A stretch of 64,000 nt of DNA, from contig NC_085056.1 of the NCBI RefSeq assembly GCF_963662255.1, positions 11,675,623 to 11,739,622 of the forward strand. Direction: 5' to 3'. This DNA comes from Cinclus cinclus (taxonomy: Eukaryota; Chordata; Aves; Passeriformes; Cinclidae). The translations under genes were made by a program, and so were the position numbers. A model generated the notes under the pieces. That model did no database searches and was not told the DNA's origin. It worked only from the letters and a program-made list of their open reading frames with translations. Of the stretch, positions 1-13,889 are shown piece by piece (position 1 is the first letter of the stretch; each line of letters begins with the position of its first letter).

Positions 1-3000
1 ACCTCCCTTCTTGATGAAAATTTATCGTATGTTCACCTGTCAAATTAGAATCCATACCTGGTTTGTAGCACAGAATTCTAAATCACCTGAAAACTGATCA
101 GATGACCTAAAGCTTTGCATTAGAGGGGAGACTTTTTGGGTCATGCAAGAGCTATGGAGCAGACCTCAGAGACAGAGACAACTTGTTACTCTCTGTCTTT
201 CTTCAGGCAGATGCAAGTTCAGGTAGAGGAACAGACTGAGATGTTGGCCAAATATAGCCTTTGGAAAAACTCTATGACCTGGCAGGAAAGGTGGTAGAAT
301 TTCTCAGGCCCATATAAAACATAATGTGTATTCAAATGGATTTATAGCAAAGTTTTATGCTGCATCTGCCATTCTAGTTCTTCAGTGTGGGAAGCTGTTT
401 TAAGGGCTTAAACCAGGTTGGTCTTCAAAGCTAATTTAGCATGCAGCCTTGAGCATTGTAATTAGAGTTTGGGACAGACAGGTGATTTCGAAAGCTAATC
501 CCAAAAACTGCCTCAGCCAAAATTTATTGAGTCTTTGATATGTTGTTGAAGTGTGAGTGCAAAGAGATCTATTCTTCAATTTTGTAATGGCAGAACCTGA
601 AGGCTGAATTGGCGAGGCAAAAGGAGCTGCAGCCAAACTGTACCGACGTCGTGGTTTGTAGGGGAGCTGGGACACAGCCGTGCCAAAGAGCTCCAGTGTT
701 GGGTCAGGGTGGAAACTGCCAAGAGGAAGCTCTCATCTTGGACTTTCACCTTTATTTTTTAATGAGAGTAAACAGGCTTAGAGACAGCGTACAGAAACAT
801 ATAGAAATGATGTTAGCTTTACCAGTGTTAGACAATAACCTGCCAGAGAGGAAAGGAAATGGGAGAATATGGGCTTCACAGTAATTCCCTCTTTTTTCAG
901 GGCACAGGTTAACAACACGAACTGTTGATGAGGAAGATAGGAAAACTAAAAAATTTGGAGTCTTGCTGGTAAACAGAAACCTGCACAAACAATTTCCATT
1001 TTTCCTTCTTTAATTATCTCTCTCAAAGCCACTAAAGGCTAACATTCTACAAATGTCATTTGAATGAATTTCAAATTTTGAAATGTGTTTACTTTTGTTA
1101 ATAGTGCATTTCCCATTATTTTTAAAAGCTGATTAGGTTCACTGGAGAAGATATATCCAAAGTGAGATCCAAACCTCTCATATAGGAAAGAAGAGTGGGA
1201 GTAACATTATGTTTTTCTAAGTGACTGCAAACATATCCTAACATAAACCAGTTTACATTTCAGGTAAAAAAAATCTTTATCATGCAGAAAAATTAGATTT
1301 TTATTGTAAGATTTTCGCTTGCAAGCAAACTGCATTATTAACATAATTTTCTAAAGCAAATAAGACACAGAATGCCTTGCATCTTAGAAGTCTTACCTGT
1401 AGAACTTTCTTCTAACCTCACTTGTAGGAGCTGTTTCCATACAGAATCACAGTCAGCTGGAAATAAACACAGGCCTTTAAACAGCATCTTGGATCAAGAT
1501 ATTCAAGTAGGTAGCTGTGGGTTTATTCACAATGAGCTTGAATAGTCATTTATCATGTTAACAATTTTGTTCCCTTAAACATGCAGACTGCATTTTCATA
1601 AAACAGTGGTAATGAATTTCCTTCATTGGAAATTGACCCTATGGTATGAATCAGGGATACCAGTGGTAGGAAAATGGCAATTTGTTTACATAAATATACT
1701 GTAAAATTCAAGAAATGTGGTTCATTCAAGTCAATCTATTGAGAGAAATAAAGAAATCATTTTAAAATTCTATTAAGTAAATATTACTTTCTTAATTCAG
1801 CCTAGTTTAAAGTTTGTGCACAAATCCAATATTAGTTGCTAGCTTCTATTTGTCTTTCTTTCTTATAGTGTTATACCAGCATGGCCTATTGATGGAAATT
1901 ACTTCATTGGTAAAAACATTCCATGCATCTCATGTTGCTTAAATTTATATTAATACAGATATTATGCTCTGTTAAAGGATCAAAACAGAAATAACAATAA
2001 CAAGTTGTTCTATTAATGCCTTAAATCTCCAAAAGTATTAGGATTAAAAATTCAGTCAGGTGAAAAGGCTAATCAAACATTCCTATATAATAGACCAGAT
2101 CCTGTTTTAGCAGATGCCTAAGGTTTTCTTTTCTAGGGTTTTGCTTGTAATTGCAAAATTATAGTGTTGTAAAATAATTTTTCAGGTATTTTGCATGTAA
2201 AAATCTGGTTTAGCCTTAATCCATAACCAACCTGGATTAATTTATAGCATCTAACTTAGTGCTTCCTTTTGTATTTTACAGCTAGGACCTGGTTGTAGTC
2301 ACATAATCAAGGAAATCACTATATTATAAGTAGAAACTGTTTTTTTTAATAAGTACTACACTTGAATATCTTCTTTCATTTAAAAAACAAACCAACCACA
2401 TTCAGCAAAATTATAAATTGATTAATGATTAACTTACAAGTTTTCTGTTTCACAAAATGTTCTTTGCTTGCTTCTAATGTATGATGTGTGCATATCTATT
2501 CCCTGTGTGTGAGCATATGAAAGTAGTCTTGGCATAAAAAAATAGTATACAGAAAGTTTCACAGAGCAGGCTACAGGGATTTTGTCATGTGCATGAACAA
2601 GTCTTTACATAACTTAAAGAAAAACATACATTTACATGAAGTCATAGGAACAGATTTACACTAATGTCTTAATTCTCCTCTAAGTCAAAGCTGCTTTGCA
2701 GAGCTTTAGTTCCTACTGTTGCTGTAGCTGCATGATGAAAACAATTTACCTCCCACTCTAACCATGGAGGAGCGTGCTGTGCTTAGGCACACGGGGATGC
2801 CCCAGACAGGGCAGCTACTGAGGAAAGGGGAGGATGGGGTCCTGCCTGCATCCCAACCAGAGTAGCCCTGTAATGGAACTGTGCTTGATGGCATTGCTGG
2901 TACACACTGGGAACCAGCCCAGATTTTTAGGCAAAGTGGTGGTCAATGTGGGCATCGTTGTGCCTTTTATTTCCTTTCTTGTTGAGCTATGTTTAAATTT

Positions 3001-6000
3001 TCCTTGTGTAGTGAATGAGTGTGGGAAGTGCTGGACAGATTTAGATGGTACAAAATCTTTCATCTCAAATAGAATCATCTTTCTTTGTATCATAATAAAA
3101 CCAAAACTCAACTCCACATCTTCCTTTAGAGCAGGGGAGTGGGGAAGGCAAGGCATTCTCCTGACTTTATTGTTTGTGCTTTGTCAGGATTTTTCTCAGC
3201 AGTAACACTGCTGAAATATTGTGCAAGAATTTACTTCTCTTTAGATTGCCTTCTGACAATCCTGAACAATTGTCGCTCAGCAAATTGCCTGATAAAAGAC
3301 CATGAATAAATTGTTCCCTCGACCATTTTTTTCCCTTTGTTTATTTCCATGTATAAAACAAAATCTACAGAATTGCATCAGAATATGATTTCATAATGTA
3401 GTGTTCTAGCTGTAACCTTCCTGTTTGTTTCGTGGTTTTCATTGTTTAATTCTCTGCAGTGAACATCATTAACCTAGATACTCTGGGATCCTATGAGTTT
3501 GGACTTGGGGAAGTTTCTGCCGTTGTAATATGACTATTAATAGTGGAAGTTTGGAATATTTTTCAGATAAACAAGTGTCATTGAAGTGTTTTGATATAAA
3601 GTAAACTCAAGTGTGAAGCAGCAGATGGAGTAATAGATTTGCATTCAGCCACCAAAGTTTTTCAGGGAAGGAAGTATCCAAAATACTACAGTGTATTTTT
3701 AATACCTGTGCCATAGCAGGTAGAATAGGAGTTGATATAAGAATATCCTCTATTTTAAACTGATAGTTTACTTTTATTTTGCAGTGTGCCATTTGAAACT
3801 TCGTAGTATAGATAATTTAAATATGAGTACAGTTTCAGGTCATTGAGATTTCTTTTCTATTTGAGGATAATGAAAGTTTGGGGGAAAAAGTGACAGAAGA
3901 GTAAACAAAAGTAATCTTATTAATGCAGCTTCTTTGAAGGGCTAAACTCCCTGTCATATCCTCTTGCCTAGAGTTACAAAACTAAAACTATTTCTTGTCT
4001 TTTCCTCACATTTTGTGACTTTCAAACAAATATTTTTTTCCTTATATTATGGTGGACTTTTAATGATTGTAAAAATGCAAGATGGTTGAACAGAGAGCAA
4101 TACTTCTCCAGCAGGACAGAAATGAGGTCTAATTATTCAAATTTAAAGTATAGGAGAAATAAAAACCCATGGTGCTTATAGTAAATATATGTATAATTTC
4201 AAAATTACCCTTTAGCTTGAGGTTCTGCCTCAGAATGAGATAAACACATTGGGCAAGAAATGCTTTCAAAGCAATAGACAAAAAAGAGATAGTATTTTTA
4301 ATATAGTATAAAAATATATATTATTGCCTTCAAAGTTTGGTGACATCACTTCTTATAGCTATATTGCTATTTACCTTGATATTTTCATCACTCTAAGAAT
4401 TCAGTGCATGATCTTTATTTCTTGCTGTACTAGACAAATCGGGAAAAGGCTTTTTCCATAGGTGAGTTTTCCTTTTCACCTTGATCCTACCTTACCTTTA
4501 CTTGTTATTTCCAGTGTCACTTTCAATCAAGTCAAAGCAAGTTTTGGTGCAATCCAATTTTTGCTTGAACACAGGCAGTCAGACACAGAGATTGAGAGGG
4601 TTTTTTGTTATCAAGTTGTACCCTTAAAAATGCCTAAGGAAGACGTTTCATCTGCTTGGCTGCTGTATCTAGGAGAAATGCACTTCACTTTGAATTCACT
4701 GGTCGGTGTATCAAAAATCCCACTGTCCAGAATTCCTCAACTGATCAATTGATGCAACACAGATGGAATATTTTTTCCAAAGTGCTGCGTTTCATTGCAA
4801 TACTTTGAATGGTGATGAGCTTGTTTATTTTGTTGCACAGAAGTAATAATTGTAGCCTAGATTGCTTTTCATATGCATTCCTAAACTGCCTTTGAACCAA
4901 AACAGTCAAATATCAGACACATTTTATCTATTAGCAATTTACTTGCCAGGCTTTTAGTCTTTCTCAAATTCAGTATCACATTTATTTCTTCAAGCTGAAT
5001 CCTTGTAGGCTGAGAAACTCTTTCCTCTGAGGGTTGGTATTATATTGCTAATCATGATGGAGAACAAGTGACCTTTTTAATCTTACTACTAAGAATGCAT
5101 CTCTGTTAAGTGCTCAGATAATTCCAGTGACTTTGTTATTTGCTGACTTCGGTCATGTGAATGTGTTTCTCTGCAATATAGAAGTATGAGTTTATTGTGT
5201 GCTCTCCATAGTTTTTTATTGTACCTTGTTCACATTTCCAGGTACACAGATAGGATGAAAACATGATATTTGCTCAGGGTTTGTCTGCAAAAGTTGGAAT
5301 GGTTTGTTTTATCTGAAAATAGGTATTCCCTCTGACACCTCTTTCTGTCAAGATTCAAGTTAGTCCCAATTACCAAAATAATCTTGATTAAATATTATCT
5401 GACAGCTGATGCTGTGGCTATTGTGAGGTGATTAGTGGTATTTTGGATGTTTTAAGAAATGAGCTCAGTAATTTGTTTTAATCTTCCCTCCAAGGATATG
5501 TTAGAGCAATTCTGCAAAAACAGTCTTTATATTTTTAGGCCATAATGTGTAGCTGAAAGAAACATAGATCTTGATTTCAAAAGAATCTGATTAATAAAAC
5601 ATTTTTAAAACAAAAATATAACTAATCAAAATAATTACAATGTATAATAGCAAAGTGCAGTTGTTCAGTGATACATATTAGCTAGAAAAAGAATAATTAT
5701 GTTTTTTCTGAAACTAACTGGCAAAACCCAACTGCACTCATGTTTTATTAAAAGCCACTTTTATTGCACTGGCTGTTTTGTCTGAAATGTAATTTACATT
5801 TCCATCTGCAAGTACTTTCTTATAAAATTCTGTAGATAACTTCCAGTTGTCACTACTTTTATACTATAAACTTTTCTTTTGTATATACTGAAAAATTGCA
5901 TGTCAATTAAACATACTTTCAATATCAGTCTTTGTTAACTTACAAGGTTGTTCCACAATGTGTTAAATGATTTGCTATATTATTTTCTGCCAACTTACTT

Positions 6001-6181
6001 TATTTCAACACTTCCTCTCTGCCCTTTTACAACTAGATTTCTTCACATTTCTAGTATACTGGTTATTTATAGTTCCAGCTACAGGCATAGCTTCCAGTTA
6101 ATGGGTGAAGTACATAAATATGAGTTTTAAATAAGAAATACAAAATGGCAAAGCTGAGCTCAGTCCTGATTTGTGCTTGAT

Positions 6182-6200
6182 TTCAGCACCGTACAACACC
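6182..6200 (+). promoter_or_regulatory. REST/NRSF-like site with compressed spacing
   Basis: The left half TTCAGCACC is identical to the left half of the NRSE (RE1) consensus. The ten bases that follow match the right half at about seven of ten positions, but the two spacer bases of the canonical element are missing. REST represses neuronal genes through the full element, and a left half alone binds poorly. This is a sequence resemblance only and could be chance. Confidence 0.2.
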
Positions 6201-8301
6201 AACAATCTGTACAGAAACAGGTACTGAATAAATGCAGTTCAGCAGCAGAATGGGGCAGCCAGAGAAGCTGTGGAGTATCCAATCTGCAGGCTTGCGTCAA
6301 ATAAAGTTCTTGCTCTCTTATCTCCTTTATGAAACGACCTGAATAAACCCTTCTGAGTTCATTCTCCATGAGGTTTTGGCAGAGATTAATCCTCTGTCTC
6401 CTCTGATGTAATAATGGTTTGGGAAGTCCCAGAATCCCTGCGATGTAACATTAACATGCATCATTTTAATTTGGGACGAGAATCAAGATCTGTGTAGGAT
6501 GTTTAGACAGTTCTAGTGGTGTTTGTAGACAGGCAAGCAAACCATCTGTCACACTCTGTATTCCCTTGCACAGAGCACAAATATTGAGAATTCTACCTGA
6601 AATCCATGAGGAGTTGATCAGCAGGTTTACCTTAAGTGGCACTTATCTTACCTAGATCCTCCTAAGAGGCTGGGAAAGGAAAGTAACCTAATTTTTCAGT
6701 TTATGTCCAGTGCATGATGCTCCCTTTATTTTCAAAAAATATTTAACTCAGGTAAATCACCAAAGAGAATCAAGATGAGTCCATTAAATGGAAACACTTC
6801 CATTCGGACAGACGCTCACCTCTGAAATTAAGATTTTTTTAACTCATATATTCAAAAACAACTTATGAAGCAGACTTATTGAGGCATGAATATTAACATG
6901 AACACACTTCCAAAAAATCTTCTACTGTTACACTGTTGCTGGAGGTTTTTAAATCGTGTCTCAGAAGAGAGCTGACCCTTATTTAGGCAGCAGGACAGGT
7001 TCCAAAATTCTGTTTCCTGCAGAAGGGAATAGAAGGGGCATTTGGTTCCAGAGCACAGTGTAGGAACATCAACACATGAACACAGTGTGATCATATTTAA
7101 CAGAGAGAGAGGGGGCTACTAAAGGAATCTGAGCATGGAAAGGGAGAAACTGATGGTTTCTGTTATACATCAAAGTGTATGATGGTGACACTACCATAAA
7201 AAGGAAAATGTCTTTATAGGTTCTAGATGATAAACGGTACCCTCATACACACTAAATGTAATCTTAGCACTGTCTATTCTTTCCAGAAAAAAAATATTAC
7301 TGCTATGGATTCTTTACATGATGAACACTTCTTTAATCTAGGTGATGTTCCAGTAATTTGCATTGGGAAGCAGAATACTAAAAAATGTTAAATTATTTTT
7401 TTAAATAAATTTGAAAAAATATTTTTTTAACACTCTTTAAGGAACAAGATTAAATAAACACAATTGTGTTCAGCCCATTTTCTGTTTGGTAGCATCCATT
7501 TGCACAGGTCACTTCTTCCCAGAAGGGGATAATTGCGCATTGAGCAGCATTGTGCTGCTCCTAGTTGAGATTTCAGGTAAAAATTGGCATGCAAGCATTC
7601 CTTAACAGACTGAGGTCTTTGGGATCCTGAGCTTTCTAGATACATGTTTGTTGTTCACAAATGTCACCGAAAACAATTGTGATCTAATTATTAACCTGAC
7701 ACCCTTTCACTGAAATGTTAACAGGAACATTTGTGAATCATACATAATGAACTGTGTAAGAAGACCTGAAGAGATTTTGTTTTTTTCATCTGCGTGTACA
7801 CAAAAAAACACCAATCCTTAAAACAGAAATGTAATGAGCAATATTCAAGTGATATGTCTAACACTGAAGAACAAGGGAGAAAAAAAGCCATCTTCTTGCT
7901 CAAGAAATCTTACCTTAAAACAAAAAACATAATCTCTGTCATATGTCTGAATCATAAATTCTCTGATGCTCGGAGAAGCTTTTGTTTTTTATCACATTGA
8001 ATTGTTCTGGATTAACAGTTGCTGCTTCTGCTTTCTATTTTTCTATCTTTTTATTTGTTACTGTTTTGCTCTCTCAAGCAGTTCTAACAACCAACTTCTG
8101 TGAAATTTCTTATTGCAAATTTTGAATTCTGAAAGTTTCAAATTTGTACATACTTAGCATTGAGATCTTTGGACAGTTTCCTTGCATTTTGGTGACATGG
8201 ATGTTTGCTTCCAATACCACCAGTATAGCAGGGAAAATATCACCATTTGTTCCGCATGTTGATGTTTGTGGAGATAAATTGTTTCTGTTTACTTATTCTG
8301 A

Positions 8302-8315
8302 TTTTTTTTTTTTTT
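8302..8315 (+). repeat. Poly(T) run, 14 T
   Basis: An uninterrupted run of 14 T. No retroposon body or target-site duplication could be seen beside it, so it reads as a simple homopolymer rather than the tail of a minus-strand retrocopy. Confidence 0.9.
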
Positions 8316-8539
8316 GGTCAAGTCAAGTGTGGGGCATCCTTGTGGATTTTAGTCATGCACGTATTATGTCATAGAAAATGAACATTTGGAAACATCCTTA
8401 GATTTATATTGTGGAAAAAAAGCTTGCATGAATTCACTGGTGATAAATAATCTTAGTTGTCTGTGTCTGTCTTGCTCCTAAATTTGACAGGATTAAAGAT
8501 TACGAGGGTGTTGCTTTTGTGGAATTGGTAGGTTGCTGA

Positions 8540-8790
8540 ATTAGCAGCCCCACACAGGAAAGGGCTGGCAGACCCAGCATCTCACAGTTTCTGAGTATTT
8601 CAGTCATTCATTGTGCATTTAGTGCCCAACTCCTTGGGACAGGCACAGCTCATGGTGAACTGCAAGGTGCTGCCACCTGCCCAGACAGCCTTTGGGAGGA
8701 GACTGGGCAGGATTAGAGCTGCAGAAGGGAAAACAGTGACAATGTGATTTTAGCTGAAGCTAGCAGGGGCAGGGAGGGCACGGATCAGAA
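8540..8790. other. G+C-richer patch in A+T-rich DNA
   Basis: This stretch of about 250 bases is visibly richer in G and C than its flanks but has almost no CpG, so it is not a CpG island. It contains AGGTGGCAGC on the minus strand (8662-8671), which fits the 3' part of the CTCF core, but the 5' part of that motif does not fit. The same bases form a CAGGTG E-box. It may be a decayed repeat or a regulatory patch; no open frame of interest covers it. Confidence 0.3.
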
Positions 8791-8799
8791 AACAGGTAC

Positions 8800-11700
8800 T
8801 CAAATTCAATCCATCTCCCTGTTCATATAAAATTAAAAGTAACTTTCTGTGGAAGTATGGGCACAACATATTGCAGCCTAGAAGTGAGGTCACAGCCAGA
8901 ATAAGGCTGCTGTAGCTAAATAAGGCTGAATTGAATATTGCCTTAATTTCTTTAATGTGGTGTGACATTTGGATGGTTAGATATCTGAACCCCTCCAAAA
9001 GGAAATAATGGGATTTCAGAGCATACTATTACTTTGAATTCATTTGTTTTATAGAATCTTATACTTCAGATCTTCATATGCAGGTGTGTTGGGGATCAGC
9101 TGAAGTCACTGGGGGAGCAGCATACACTTTTGGGTAGCCTTTCTTTCTTCAGGTAAGAAGGTCATCTACTATATAAGCAGACACATTCTTTCAACTTAAC
9201 TACACATATTCCTGCAATGAATCGTTTTCTCTGTCAAGTCTTAGGATGTCAAAAGATATAGAACCTAATTTTACCTAACGTGAAAGCATAAGTATGAATA
9301 AGAAACTGAAATAAAATATCTGCTTTGAGGTGGGTACTGTACGTATGCTTTTAGTAGTCTATCAAGCTGCATTTTTGGTGGTTTCATCTCTGTGTTTTAT
9401 GGGTATGGCTTGCTGGTGGGCTGCTCATTTATACCATGAAACAGCTTATAAACTGGCTTTTCATTTTATTGCCTTGAATGAGCTGGGTTTCTAACTCTAA
9501 AGATAATTAGATAATGACTACAAAATACATTGTTTCTTTTCTGAGTTTTTTTAGTCACTCTTAAGATGTCTAGTGTATACTCAGGAATAAACATGTAACA
9601 ATGTGTAAGAAGCACAGCTGCACTTTGTAGGCATAAAACCATAAAATAAAATCTTTAAATATCTTTGAAGCAGAGTCCCTGTTTGTTTTACTCCAGTCCA
9701 TCATGGAACCAGTATTTCTTTCCAAGAAAATGGATAATTTCAGAACTATTTTCACAATGGGAAATAAAAATTGTTTAGCACAGGTGTTTCTATGGATTTA
9801 ATGTTAAAGAAGAATATATAGACTTGAAAACTGTACTTCTACCTGCTTGCAATGCAGCTTTGGCATACAGTATAAAATGGTAAAGTTGCCTGAATCAAGC
9901 TGTTTAAAATGATGAGGTTTCTTTTTGTTTGTTTGCTTTGTTTTATTTGTTGGTTTCTGGGATTTTTTTCCCTGATATTATTGGTGCTCCTTCGTTCATG
10001 TGTGTATATCTGTATCTATATGTTTGGTTCAGGATTCCCTACCCAAACCCTTTGTTGTAAAAATAACTATGTAATTAATAGAAATCTGGGGGAAGCTTTA
10101 GAAAAACTGTCACCCAAGACAATGCTCAGCCAAGACACAACTCCATAAGATGAGTATGATGAGATAGATGTATTTTTAAAATTGTGCAACTTGTTTAAAA
10201 GTGTCATTTGTTTTAGAAGTTTATTTCTTGTTTAAATTTTCATAAGAAAATCATATATTTACAATATAACACAACTGTTTTTTTAAGAATACAAATGCAA
10301 AGTGAGAGTACCTTTAAAAATGAATATTATCTACATCTATTTGTGCATTGTAAAGCTATAGAAATACATGATGTTAAATAAGTACCTCAATCTTTTGTAT
10401 GATTGAAAAGAAGGGAAAAAAAAGAATTTTTAATATTTTTACTTTAAGAACCATAGAATTTAGTAAGCATATCTGTGGAATTATTAAACTGACTTAGTGA
10501 ATTCCATGGCATGAATTAGGTTTTGTGTGTTTACAAATAATTACTGTACAACAGATTTATTTTCCTCTCTGCCTGCATTTACAGATGCATAGCCACGTTA
10601 ATCCTCTTCCAAACTGTTTTGTTGGAGCAGCTCTATCTTGAAGTCAGATTAGCTATGTGTGTATTTCACTTTTGGTTTGAGATCATACCAAATTTAAAAG
10701 GTCATTAAATATGCAATTTTAGGCAAGCTGGGGGGTTTTCTCTATGAAGATGGTGAGTTACTCCTACCATGTGGAGACTTTAAAGCATGAATTTCTCTGT
10801 GTGCTTGAAGGCAGTAAGTAAAAGAATTGGTTGTCGTATTGCATTTTCCTGTCTTGATATAATGGCAATTACAGATCCATTTCAAAAACTGAGTTATCTT
10901 TCAAACAATGGTGTAGTGGGTTGGTTATGTTTGGTTTTCTTCCCTTCCAAGGATGTCAGTGCCAGATTTCTGATGATTACTGCCCCAGTCTGTCATTTCT
11001 GCAAACATTCCTCCATGGCCTGTTGCAACTGAAGTGAATGCTGGTTGCATCTCACTTCCAGTGTGCTTCCAACTAGTGAAAAGTGGATTTCCTGATATCA
11101 GCTGGGTCATGTGCTCTGTGCAGCAGCAGGATTACACATGTGCTGCTGTGAAATGTGAAATCAGAGCAGAGCAAGACCTCCCCTGAGAAACACAGGCTAT
11201 AAATTGTAAAACCTTTAAATGAAGGGCTAGAAGAAAAGGCTTGCCTTAGGTTAGGGTTAATTGGTTTTGGTACAAACAGTTTTATGTTCATAACTTACTG
11301 TCTGTCTATCTCTCCTCTTCCTGATTTCTCTAAAGTTGTTTAGCTTTGGGGCAAGTTTGTATTTGCTTTTCCTGGCAATGATATGGTTGAAATTGAACTG
11401 TTCTTCAGGTGTGATGAACTTGAACTTATTTACTCAATATTTATCAGATCTTTGCCTTGAATGAAGATTCAGTTGTGTCTAAAAAGTTCATTTTCTGAAT
11501 TAAATTTCCTCTCCTCTTATAACCTTTTATGTTTCAAAGACTGATGCTTTCTGCTTTCACATTAAAAAGTCGTGTGGTTTCATTAGTTTCTTGAGAAGTT
11601 CAAGTGCTGCAAGTCTTAACAACAAAAATCTTTAAAAATGACAGAAAAACAGCTGAAAAATAGTGGTTCATCCAAGTATTGGTTAACACGGATAACTTTT

Positions 11701-13395
11701 AGGGCGTGTTCTGCTGGTTGTGAAATTTAGGACAGTTGGGTTTTTGCAGCATGGTAATTCTTGACAATTGACTCTAAAGTATGGTTGGGCTAATTCTTTC
11801 CATGAACCCATGAAACTTAGAAGTGTTTTTCAATCTAAAACATCCAACTGGTCTGAAACAAACAAATCAACAAATAACTTTTTGTCTGAGAATTTCATTT
11901 GCCTTGGCAAAACTATGCCCTCTGACAGGTCCATTTGAAAGCAACCCAAGCTTGCTGAGAAATGTGAGTTGTTCTGTGTAAATTAATGTGCAGCCCCACA
12001 GCATTTAAGAGAAATAGTGCCAGAAGACATCAGATCTTTCTCAATACTGTAGTGGCAATCTAATAATTTGTTAGGAAAGTTCCAAAACATATTAGTTGGG
12101 AAGTCTTATTGAGGGGAAAAAAATTAAGTACCCATTACTGTGTTCCATGAGCCAGAATTATCCATTATCATGCCTAAAAGTCAAAATCTGTTTAATTTAC
12201 ACTGACTGAAGTTGGCCCAGCATACTGAAATTTCAACACCTCAGAAATGTAAAATGCTCCTAAACACATCCCCATATATAGTGGAAATTTGTAACTGCCA
12301 TGGATCTGATACCTCACTTTTATTGCACTTTGAGATGGTTTCTGATCTGACATGGATGTAGTCGTAGGAGTCACTTTGGCTTAATGCAAATGAGACTGTG
12401 ACCAGGAATCACAAATGGGCCAACAGCAAAGGGGGAATGAAAAGCAGCAGGCTGGAGTAGACTGGTTAAGAAGGCTGGAAAGTGGATCCATCATCTGTAG
12501 GAACAAAATGGTTTTAAGGTGCCCTGGAGAATTGGTAAATATTCCTGCATCTGCCATATGGGCTACATGGCCATGGACACATAATCCTGTCAGATCCCAT
12601 CCAAGATCATATCCAAAACAAAGCAAATGGATTGTTCCCTGAGATTTTGCACACTTTCTCTCATATAAGCCCAATGACTTACCCTTGAAGGAAATTAGGT
12701 GTGGGTTTGGGGACTGACTTAAATTTAAATGTCTGCTTGTACTGCCAGTTTGAAGTAATTTAATTCAAACTAGATGGTGTGATGCATCCAAGTCCTTTCT
12801 CGGCATAACCAGTGCTATAGATATAGCCATCAGTGCTGCAAAATTACACTGCAGTGCTAGAAAAACCAATTCATGATCATTTACTGTTTAGTGTAAACAT
12901 CATGCCATGGTATCTGACCATGGGATGGAATGCTAAATGTTGTTGCTCAGAGCCTGTGGGCCACATCATGCTGAGCACTGCCTAGCTATATTATACTATA
13001 CTCTATGTAGCATATAAGGAATTTAGGAAGACTTAGGGTTTCCAAAGTGGGCACTTGGAATTACTGAAAACATTTTACCTTGCATGTCTCTGCTGTAGTT
13101 TCCTGTCTTATAAGAGGTGTAGTAATACCTGTGTGTTTGAAACCTCCCTAAAAATTAATGCATGAATGCTTAGGAAGGGCTTGAAATACAATGGGGAAGA
13201 TCATAAAAAGCTGATGAGAAATTAGCAGCTCATTCCTGTCAAGCAGGAATTGCAGAGTACCTATTAAATAAAGGATCAACTCACATGTTGAAAGAGGGGG
13301 TAAAAAGTAGAGGTTAATGTCTCATTTTGTGATTGCCCTCAACTGTCGTGTTGGGGGGAGAGGAAAGGCATTGAAAAGAGTAAAGGCTGTAGGTA
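8800..13395. other. Non-coding DNA, no gene seen
   Basis: The open frames here are 60 to 97 codons long and occur on both strands. Several overlap in antisense (10787-11032 with 10925-11110; 12381-12674 with 12415-12642). The frame at 9909-10148 encodes a leucine- and phenylalanine-rich start only because it runs through T-rich DNA. No family is recognisable and no exon-like block was found. Composition is uniform apart from short T- and A-rich runs. Confidence 0.6.
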
Positions 13396-13399
13396 TGAG

Positions 13400-13870
13400 C
13401 AGTTCATCTACCCTGTGCACCAATTCCACAGAGCCATTGCTGGTGGCAGCATCTTCCCCTCATTTCCATGTTCCCTAGGATCAAACAGAACATTGCTTGG
13501 AGGCCACCCAAGCCCAGGGGAGATGAGCAGCTGAGTCCACAGTGAATCCCTGCCCCTTTGTGCAAAAGGATGAGGTAAAAAGAAAAGCCGTGACAACTGT
13601 TGTGCCAGTTGGCATGGCCCCTGCCTCACACACTGCCAGGGCATTCCAACAGCTGGGCAGGAGCCAGGCTGCTCCCCCATCTCCTGCCCAGCAGCCCCAC
13701 CTCTGCAAGAAATCTGCTTCTCTCCTGATGTGATCTACTGTCAAGTGCAGATTAAGTGTGCAATGTGTCTGGGCAGGAGAAAAGCCACAGTACGTGGTCT
13801 TTCCTTGCCATGGGAAGAAGGCACGTGCCTTCTCTTGTGTGAGGTTTAGCTCTGTTGGCATAATGTATTG
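13400..13870. other. G+C-richer patch with long minus-strand frames, unidentified
   Basis: About 470 bases are clearly richer in G and C than the surroundings. Two minus-strand open frames overlap here in different frames: 135 codons at 13481-13888 and 90 codons at 13408-13680. Neither protein shows a motif or domain that I recognise. Long frames in several registers are expected where G+C rises, because stop codons are A+T-rich. A non-coding RNA exon or a decayed insertion is possible but unsupported. Confidence 0.3.
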
Positions 13871-13889
13871 GAATGATAGACTTTCCAAT

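Larger units (their letters stand above)
1..8530. other. Non-coding A+T-rich DNA, no gene seen
   Basis: Both strands carry only short, mutually overlapping open frames. The longest are 123 codons at 2834-3205 on the plus strand and 113 codons at 2815-3156 on the minus strand. They lie largely antisense to each other, which is typical of one chance gap in stop codons rather than of a gene. Neither translation shows a domain, signal peptide or repeat that I recognise. I saw no convincing exon flanked by splice signals and no CpG island. Isolated AATAAA and TATA-like words are as frequent as the base composition predicts. A large intron or intergenic DNA are equally possible. Confidence 0.6.

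Noticed and set aside
1437..1475. CAGAATCACAG word as a CR1 3' end
   Set aside because: The following bases do not continue the CR1 pattern, so the match is only about ten bases.
2834..3205. 123-codon plus-strand frame as a gene
   Set aside because: Antisense to a 113-codon frame in the same place, with no recognisable domain, signal or splice context. Length is within chance for the window.
6165..6190. miR-218-like seed phrase TTGTGCTTGAT
   Set aside because: The rest of the mature sequence and the hairpin arm are missing, so this is a chance match of the seed.
8655..8680. CTCF site on the minus strand
   Set aside because: The 3' half fits (AGGTGGCAGC) but the 5' half mismatches at most positions.
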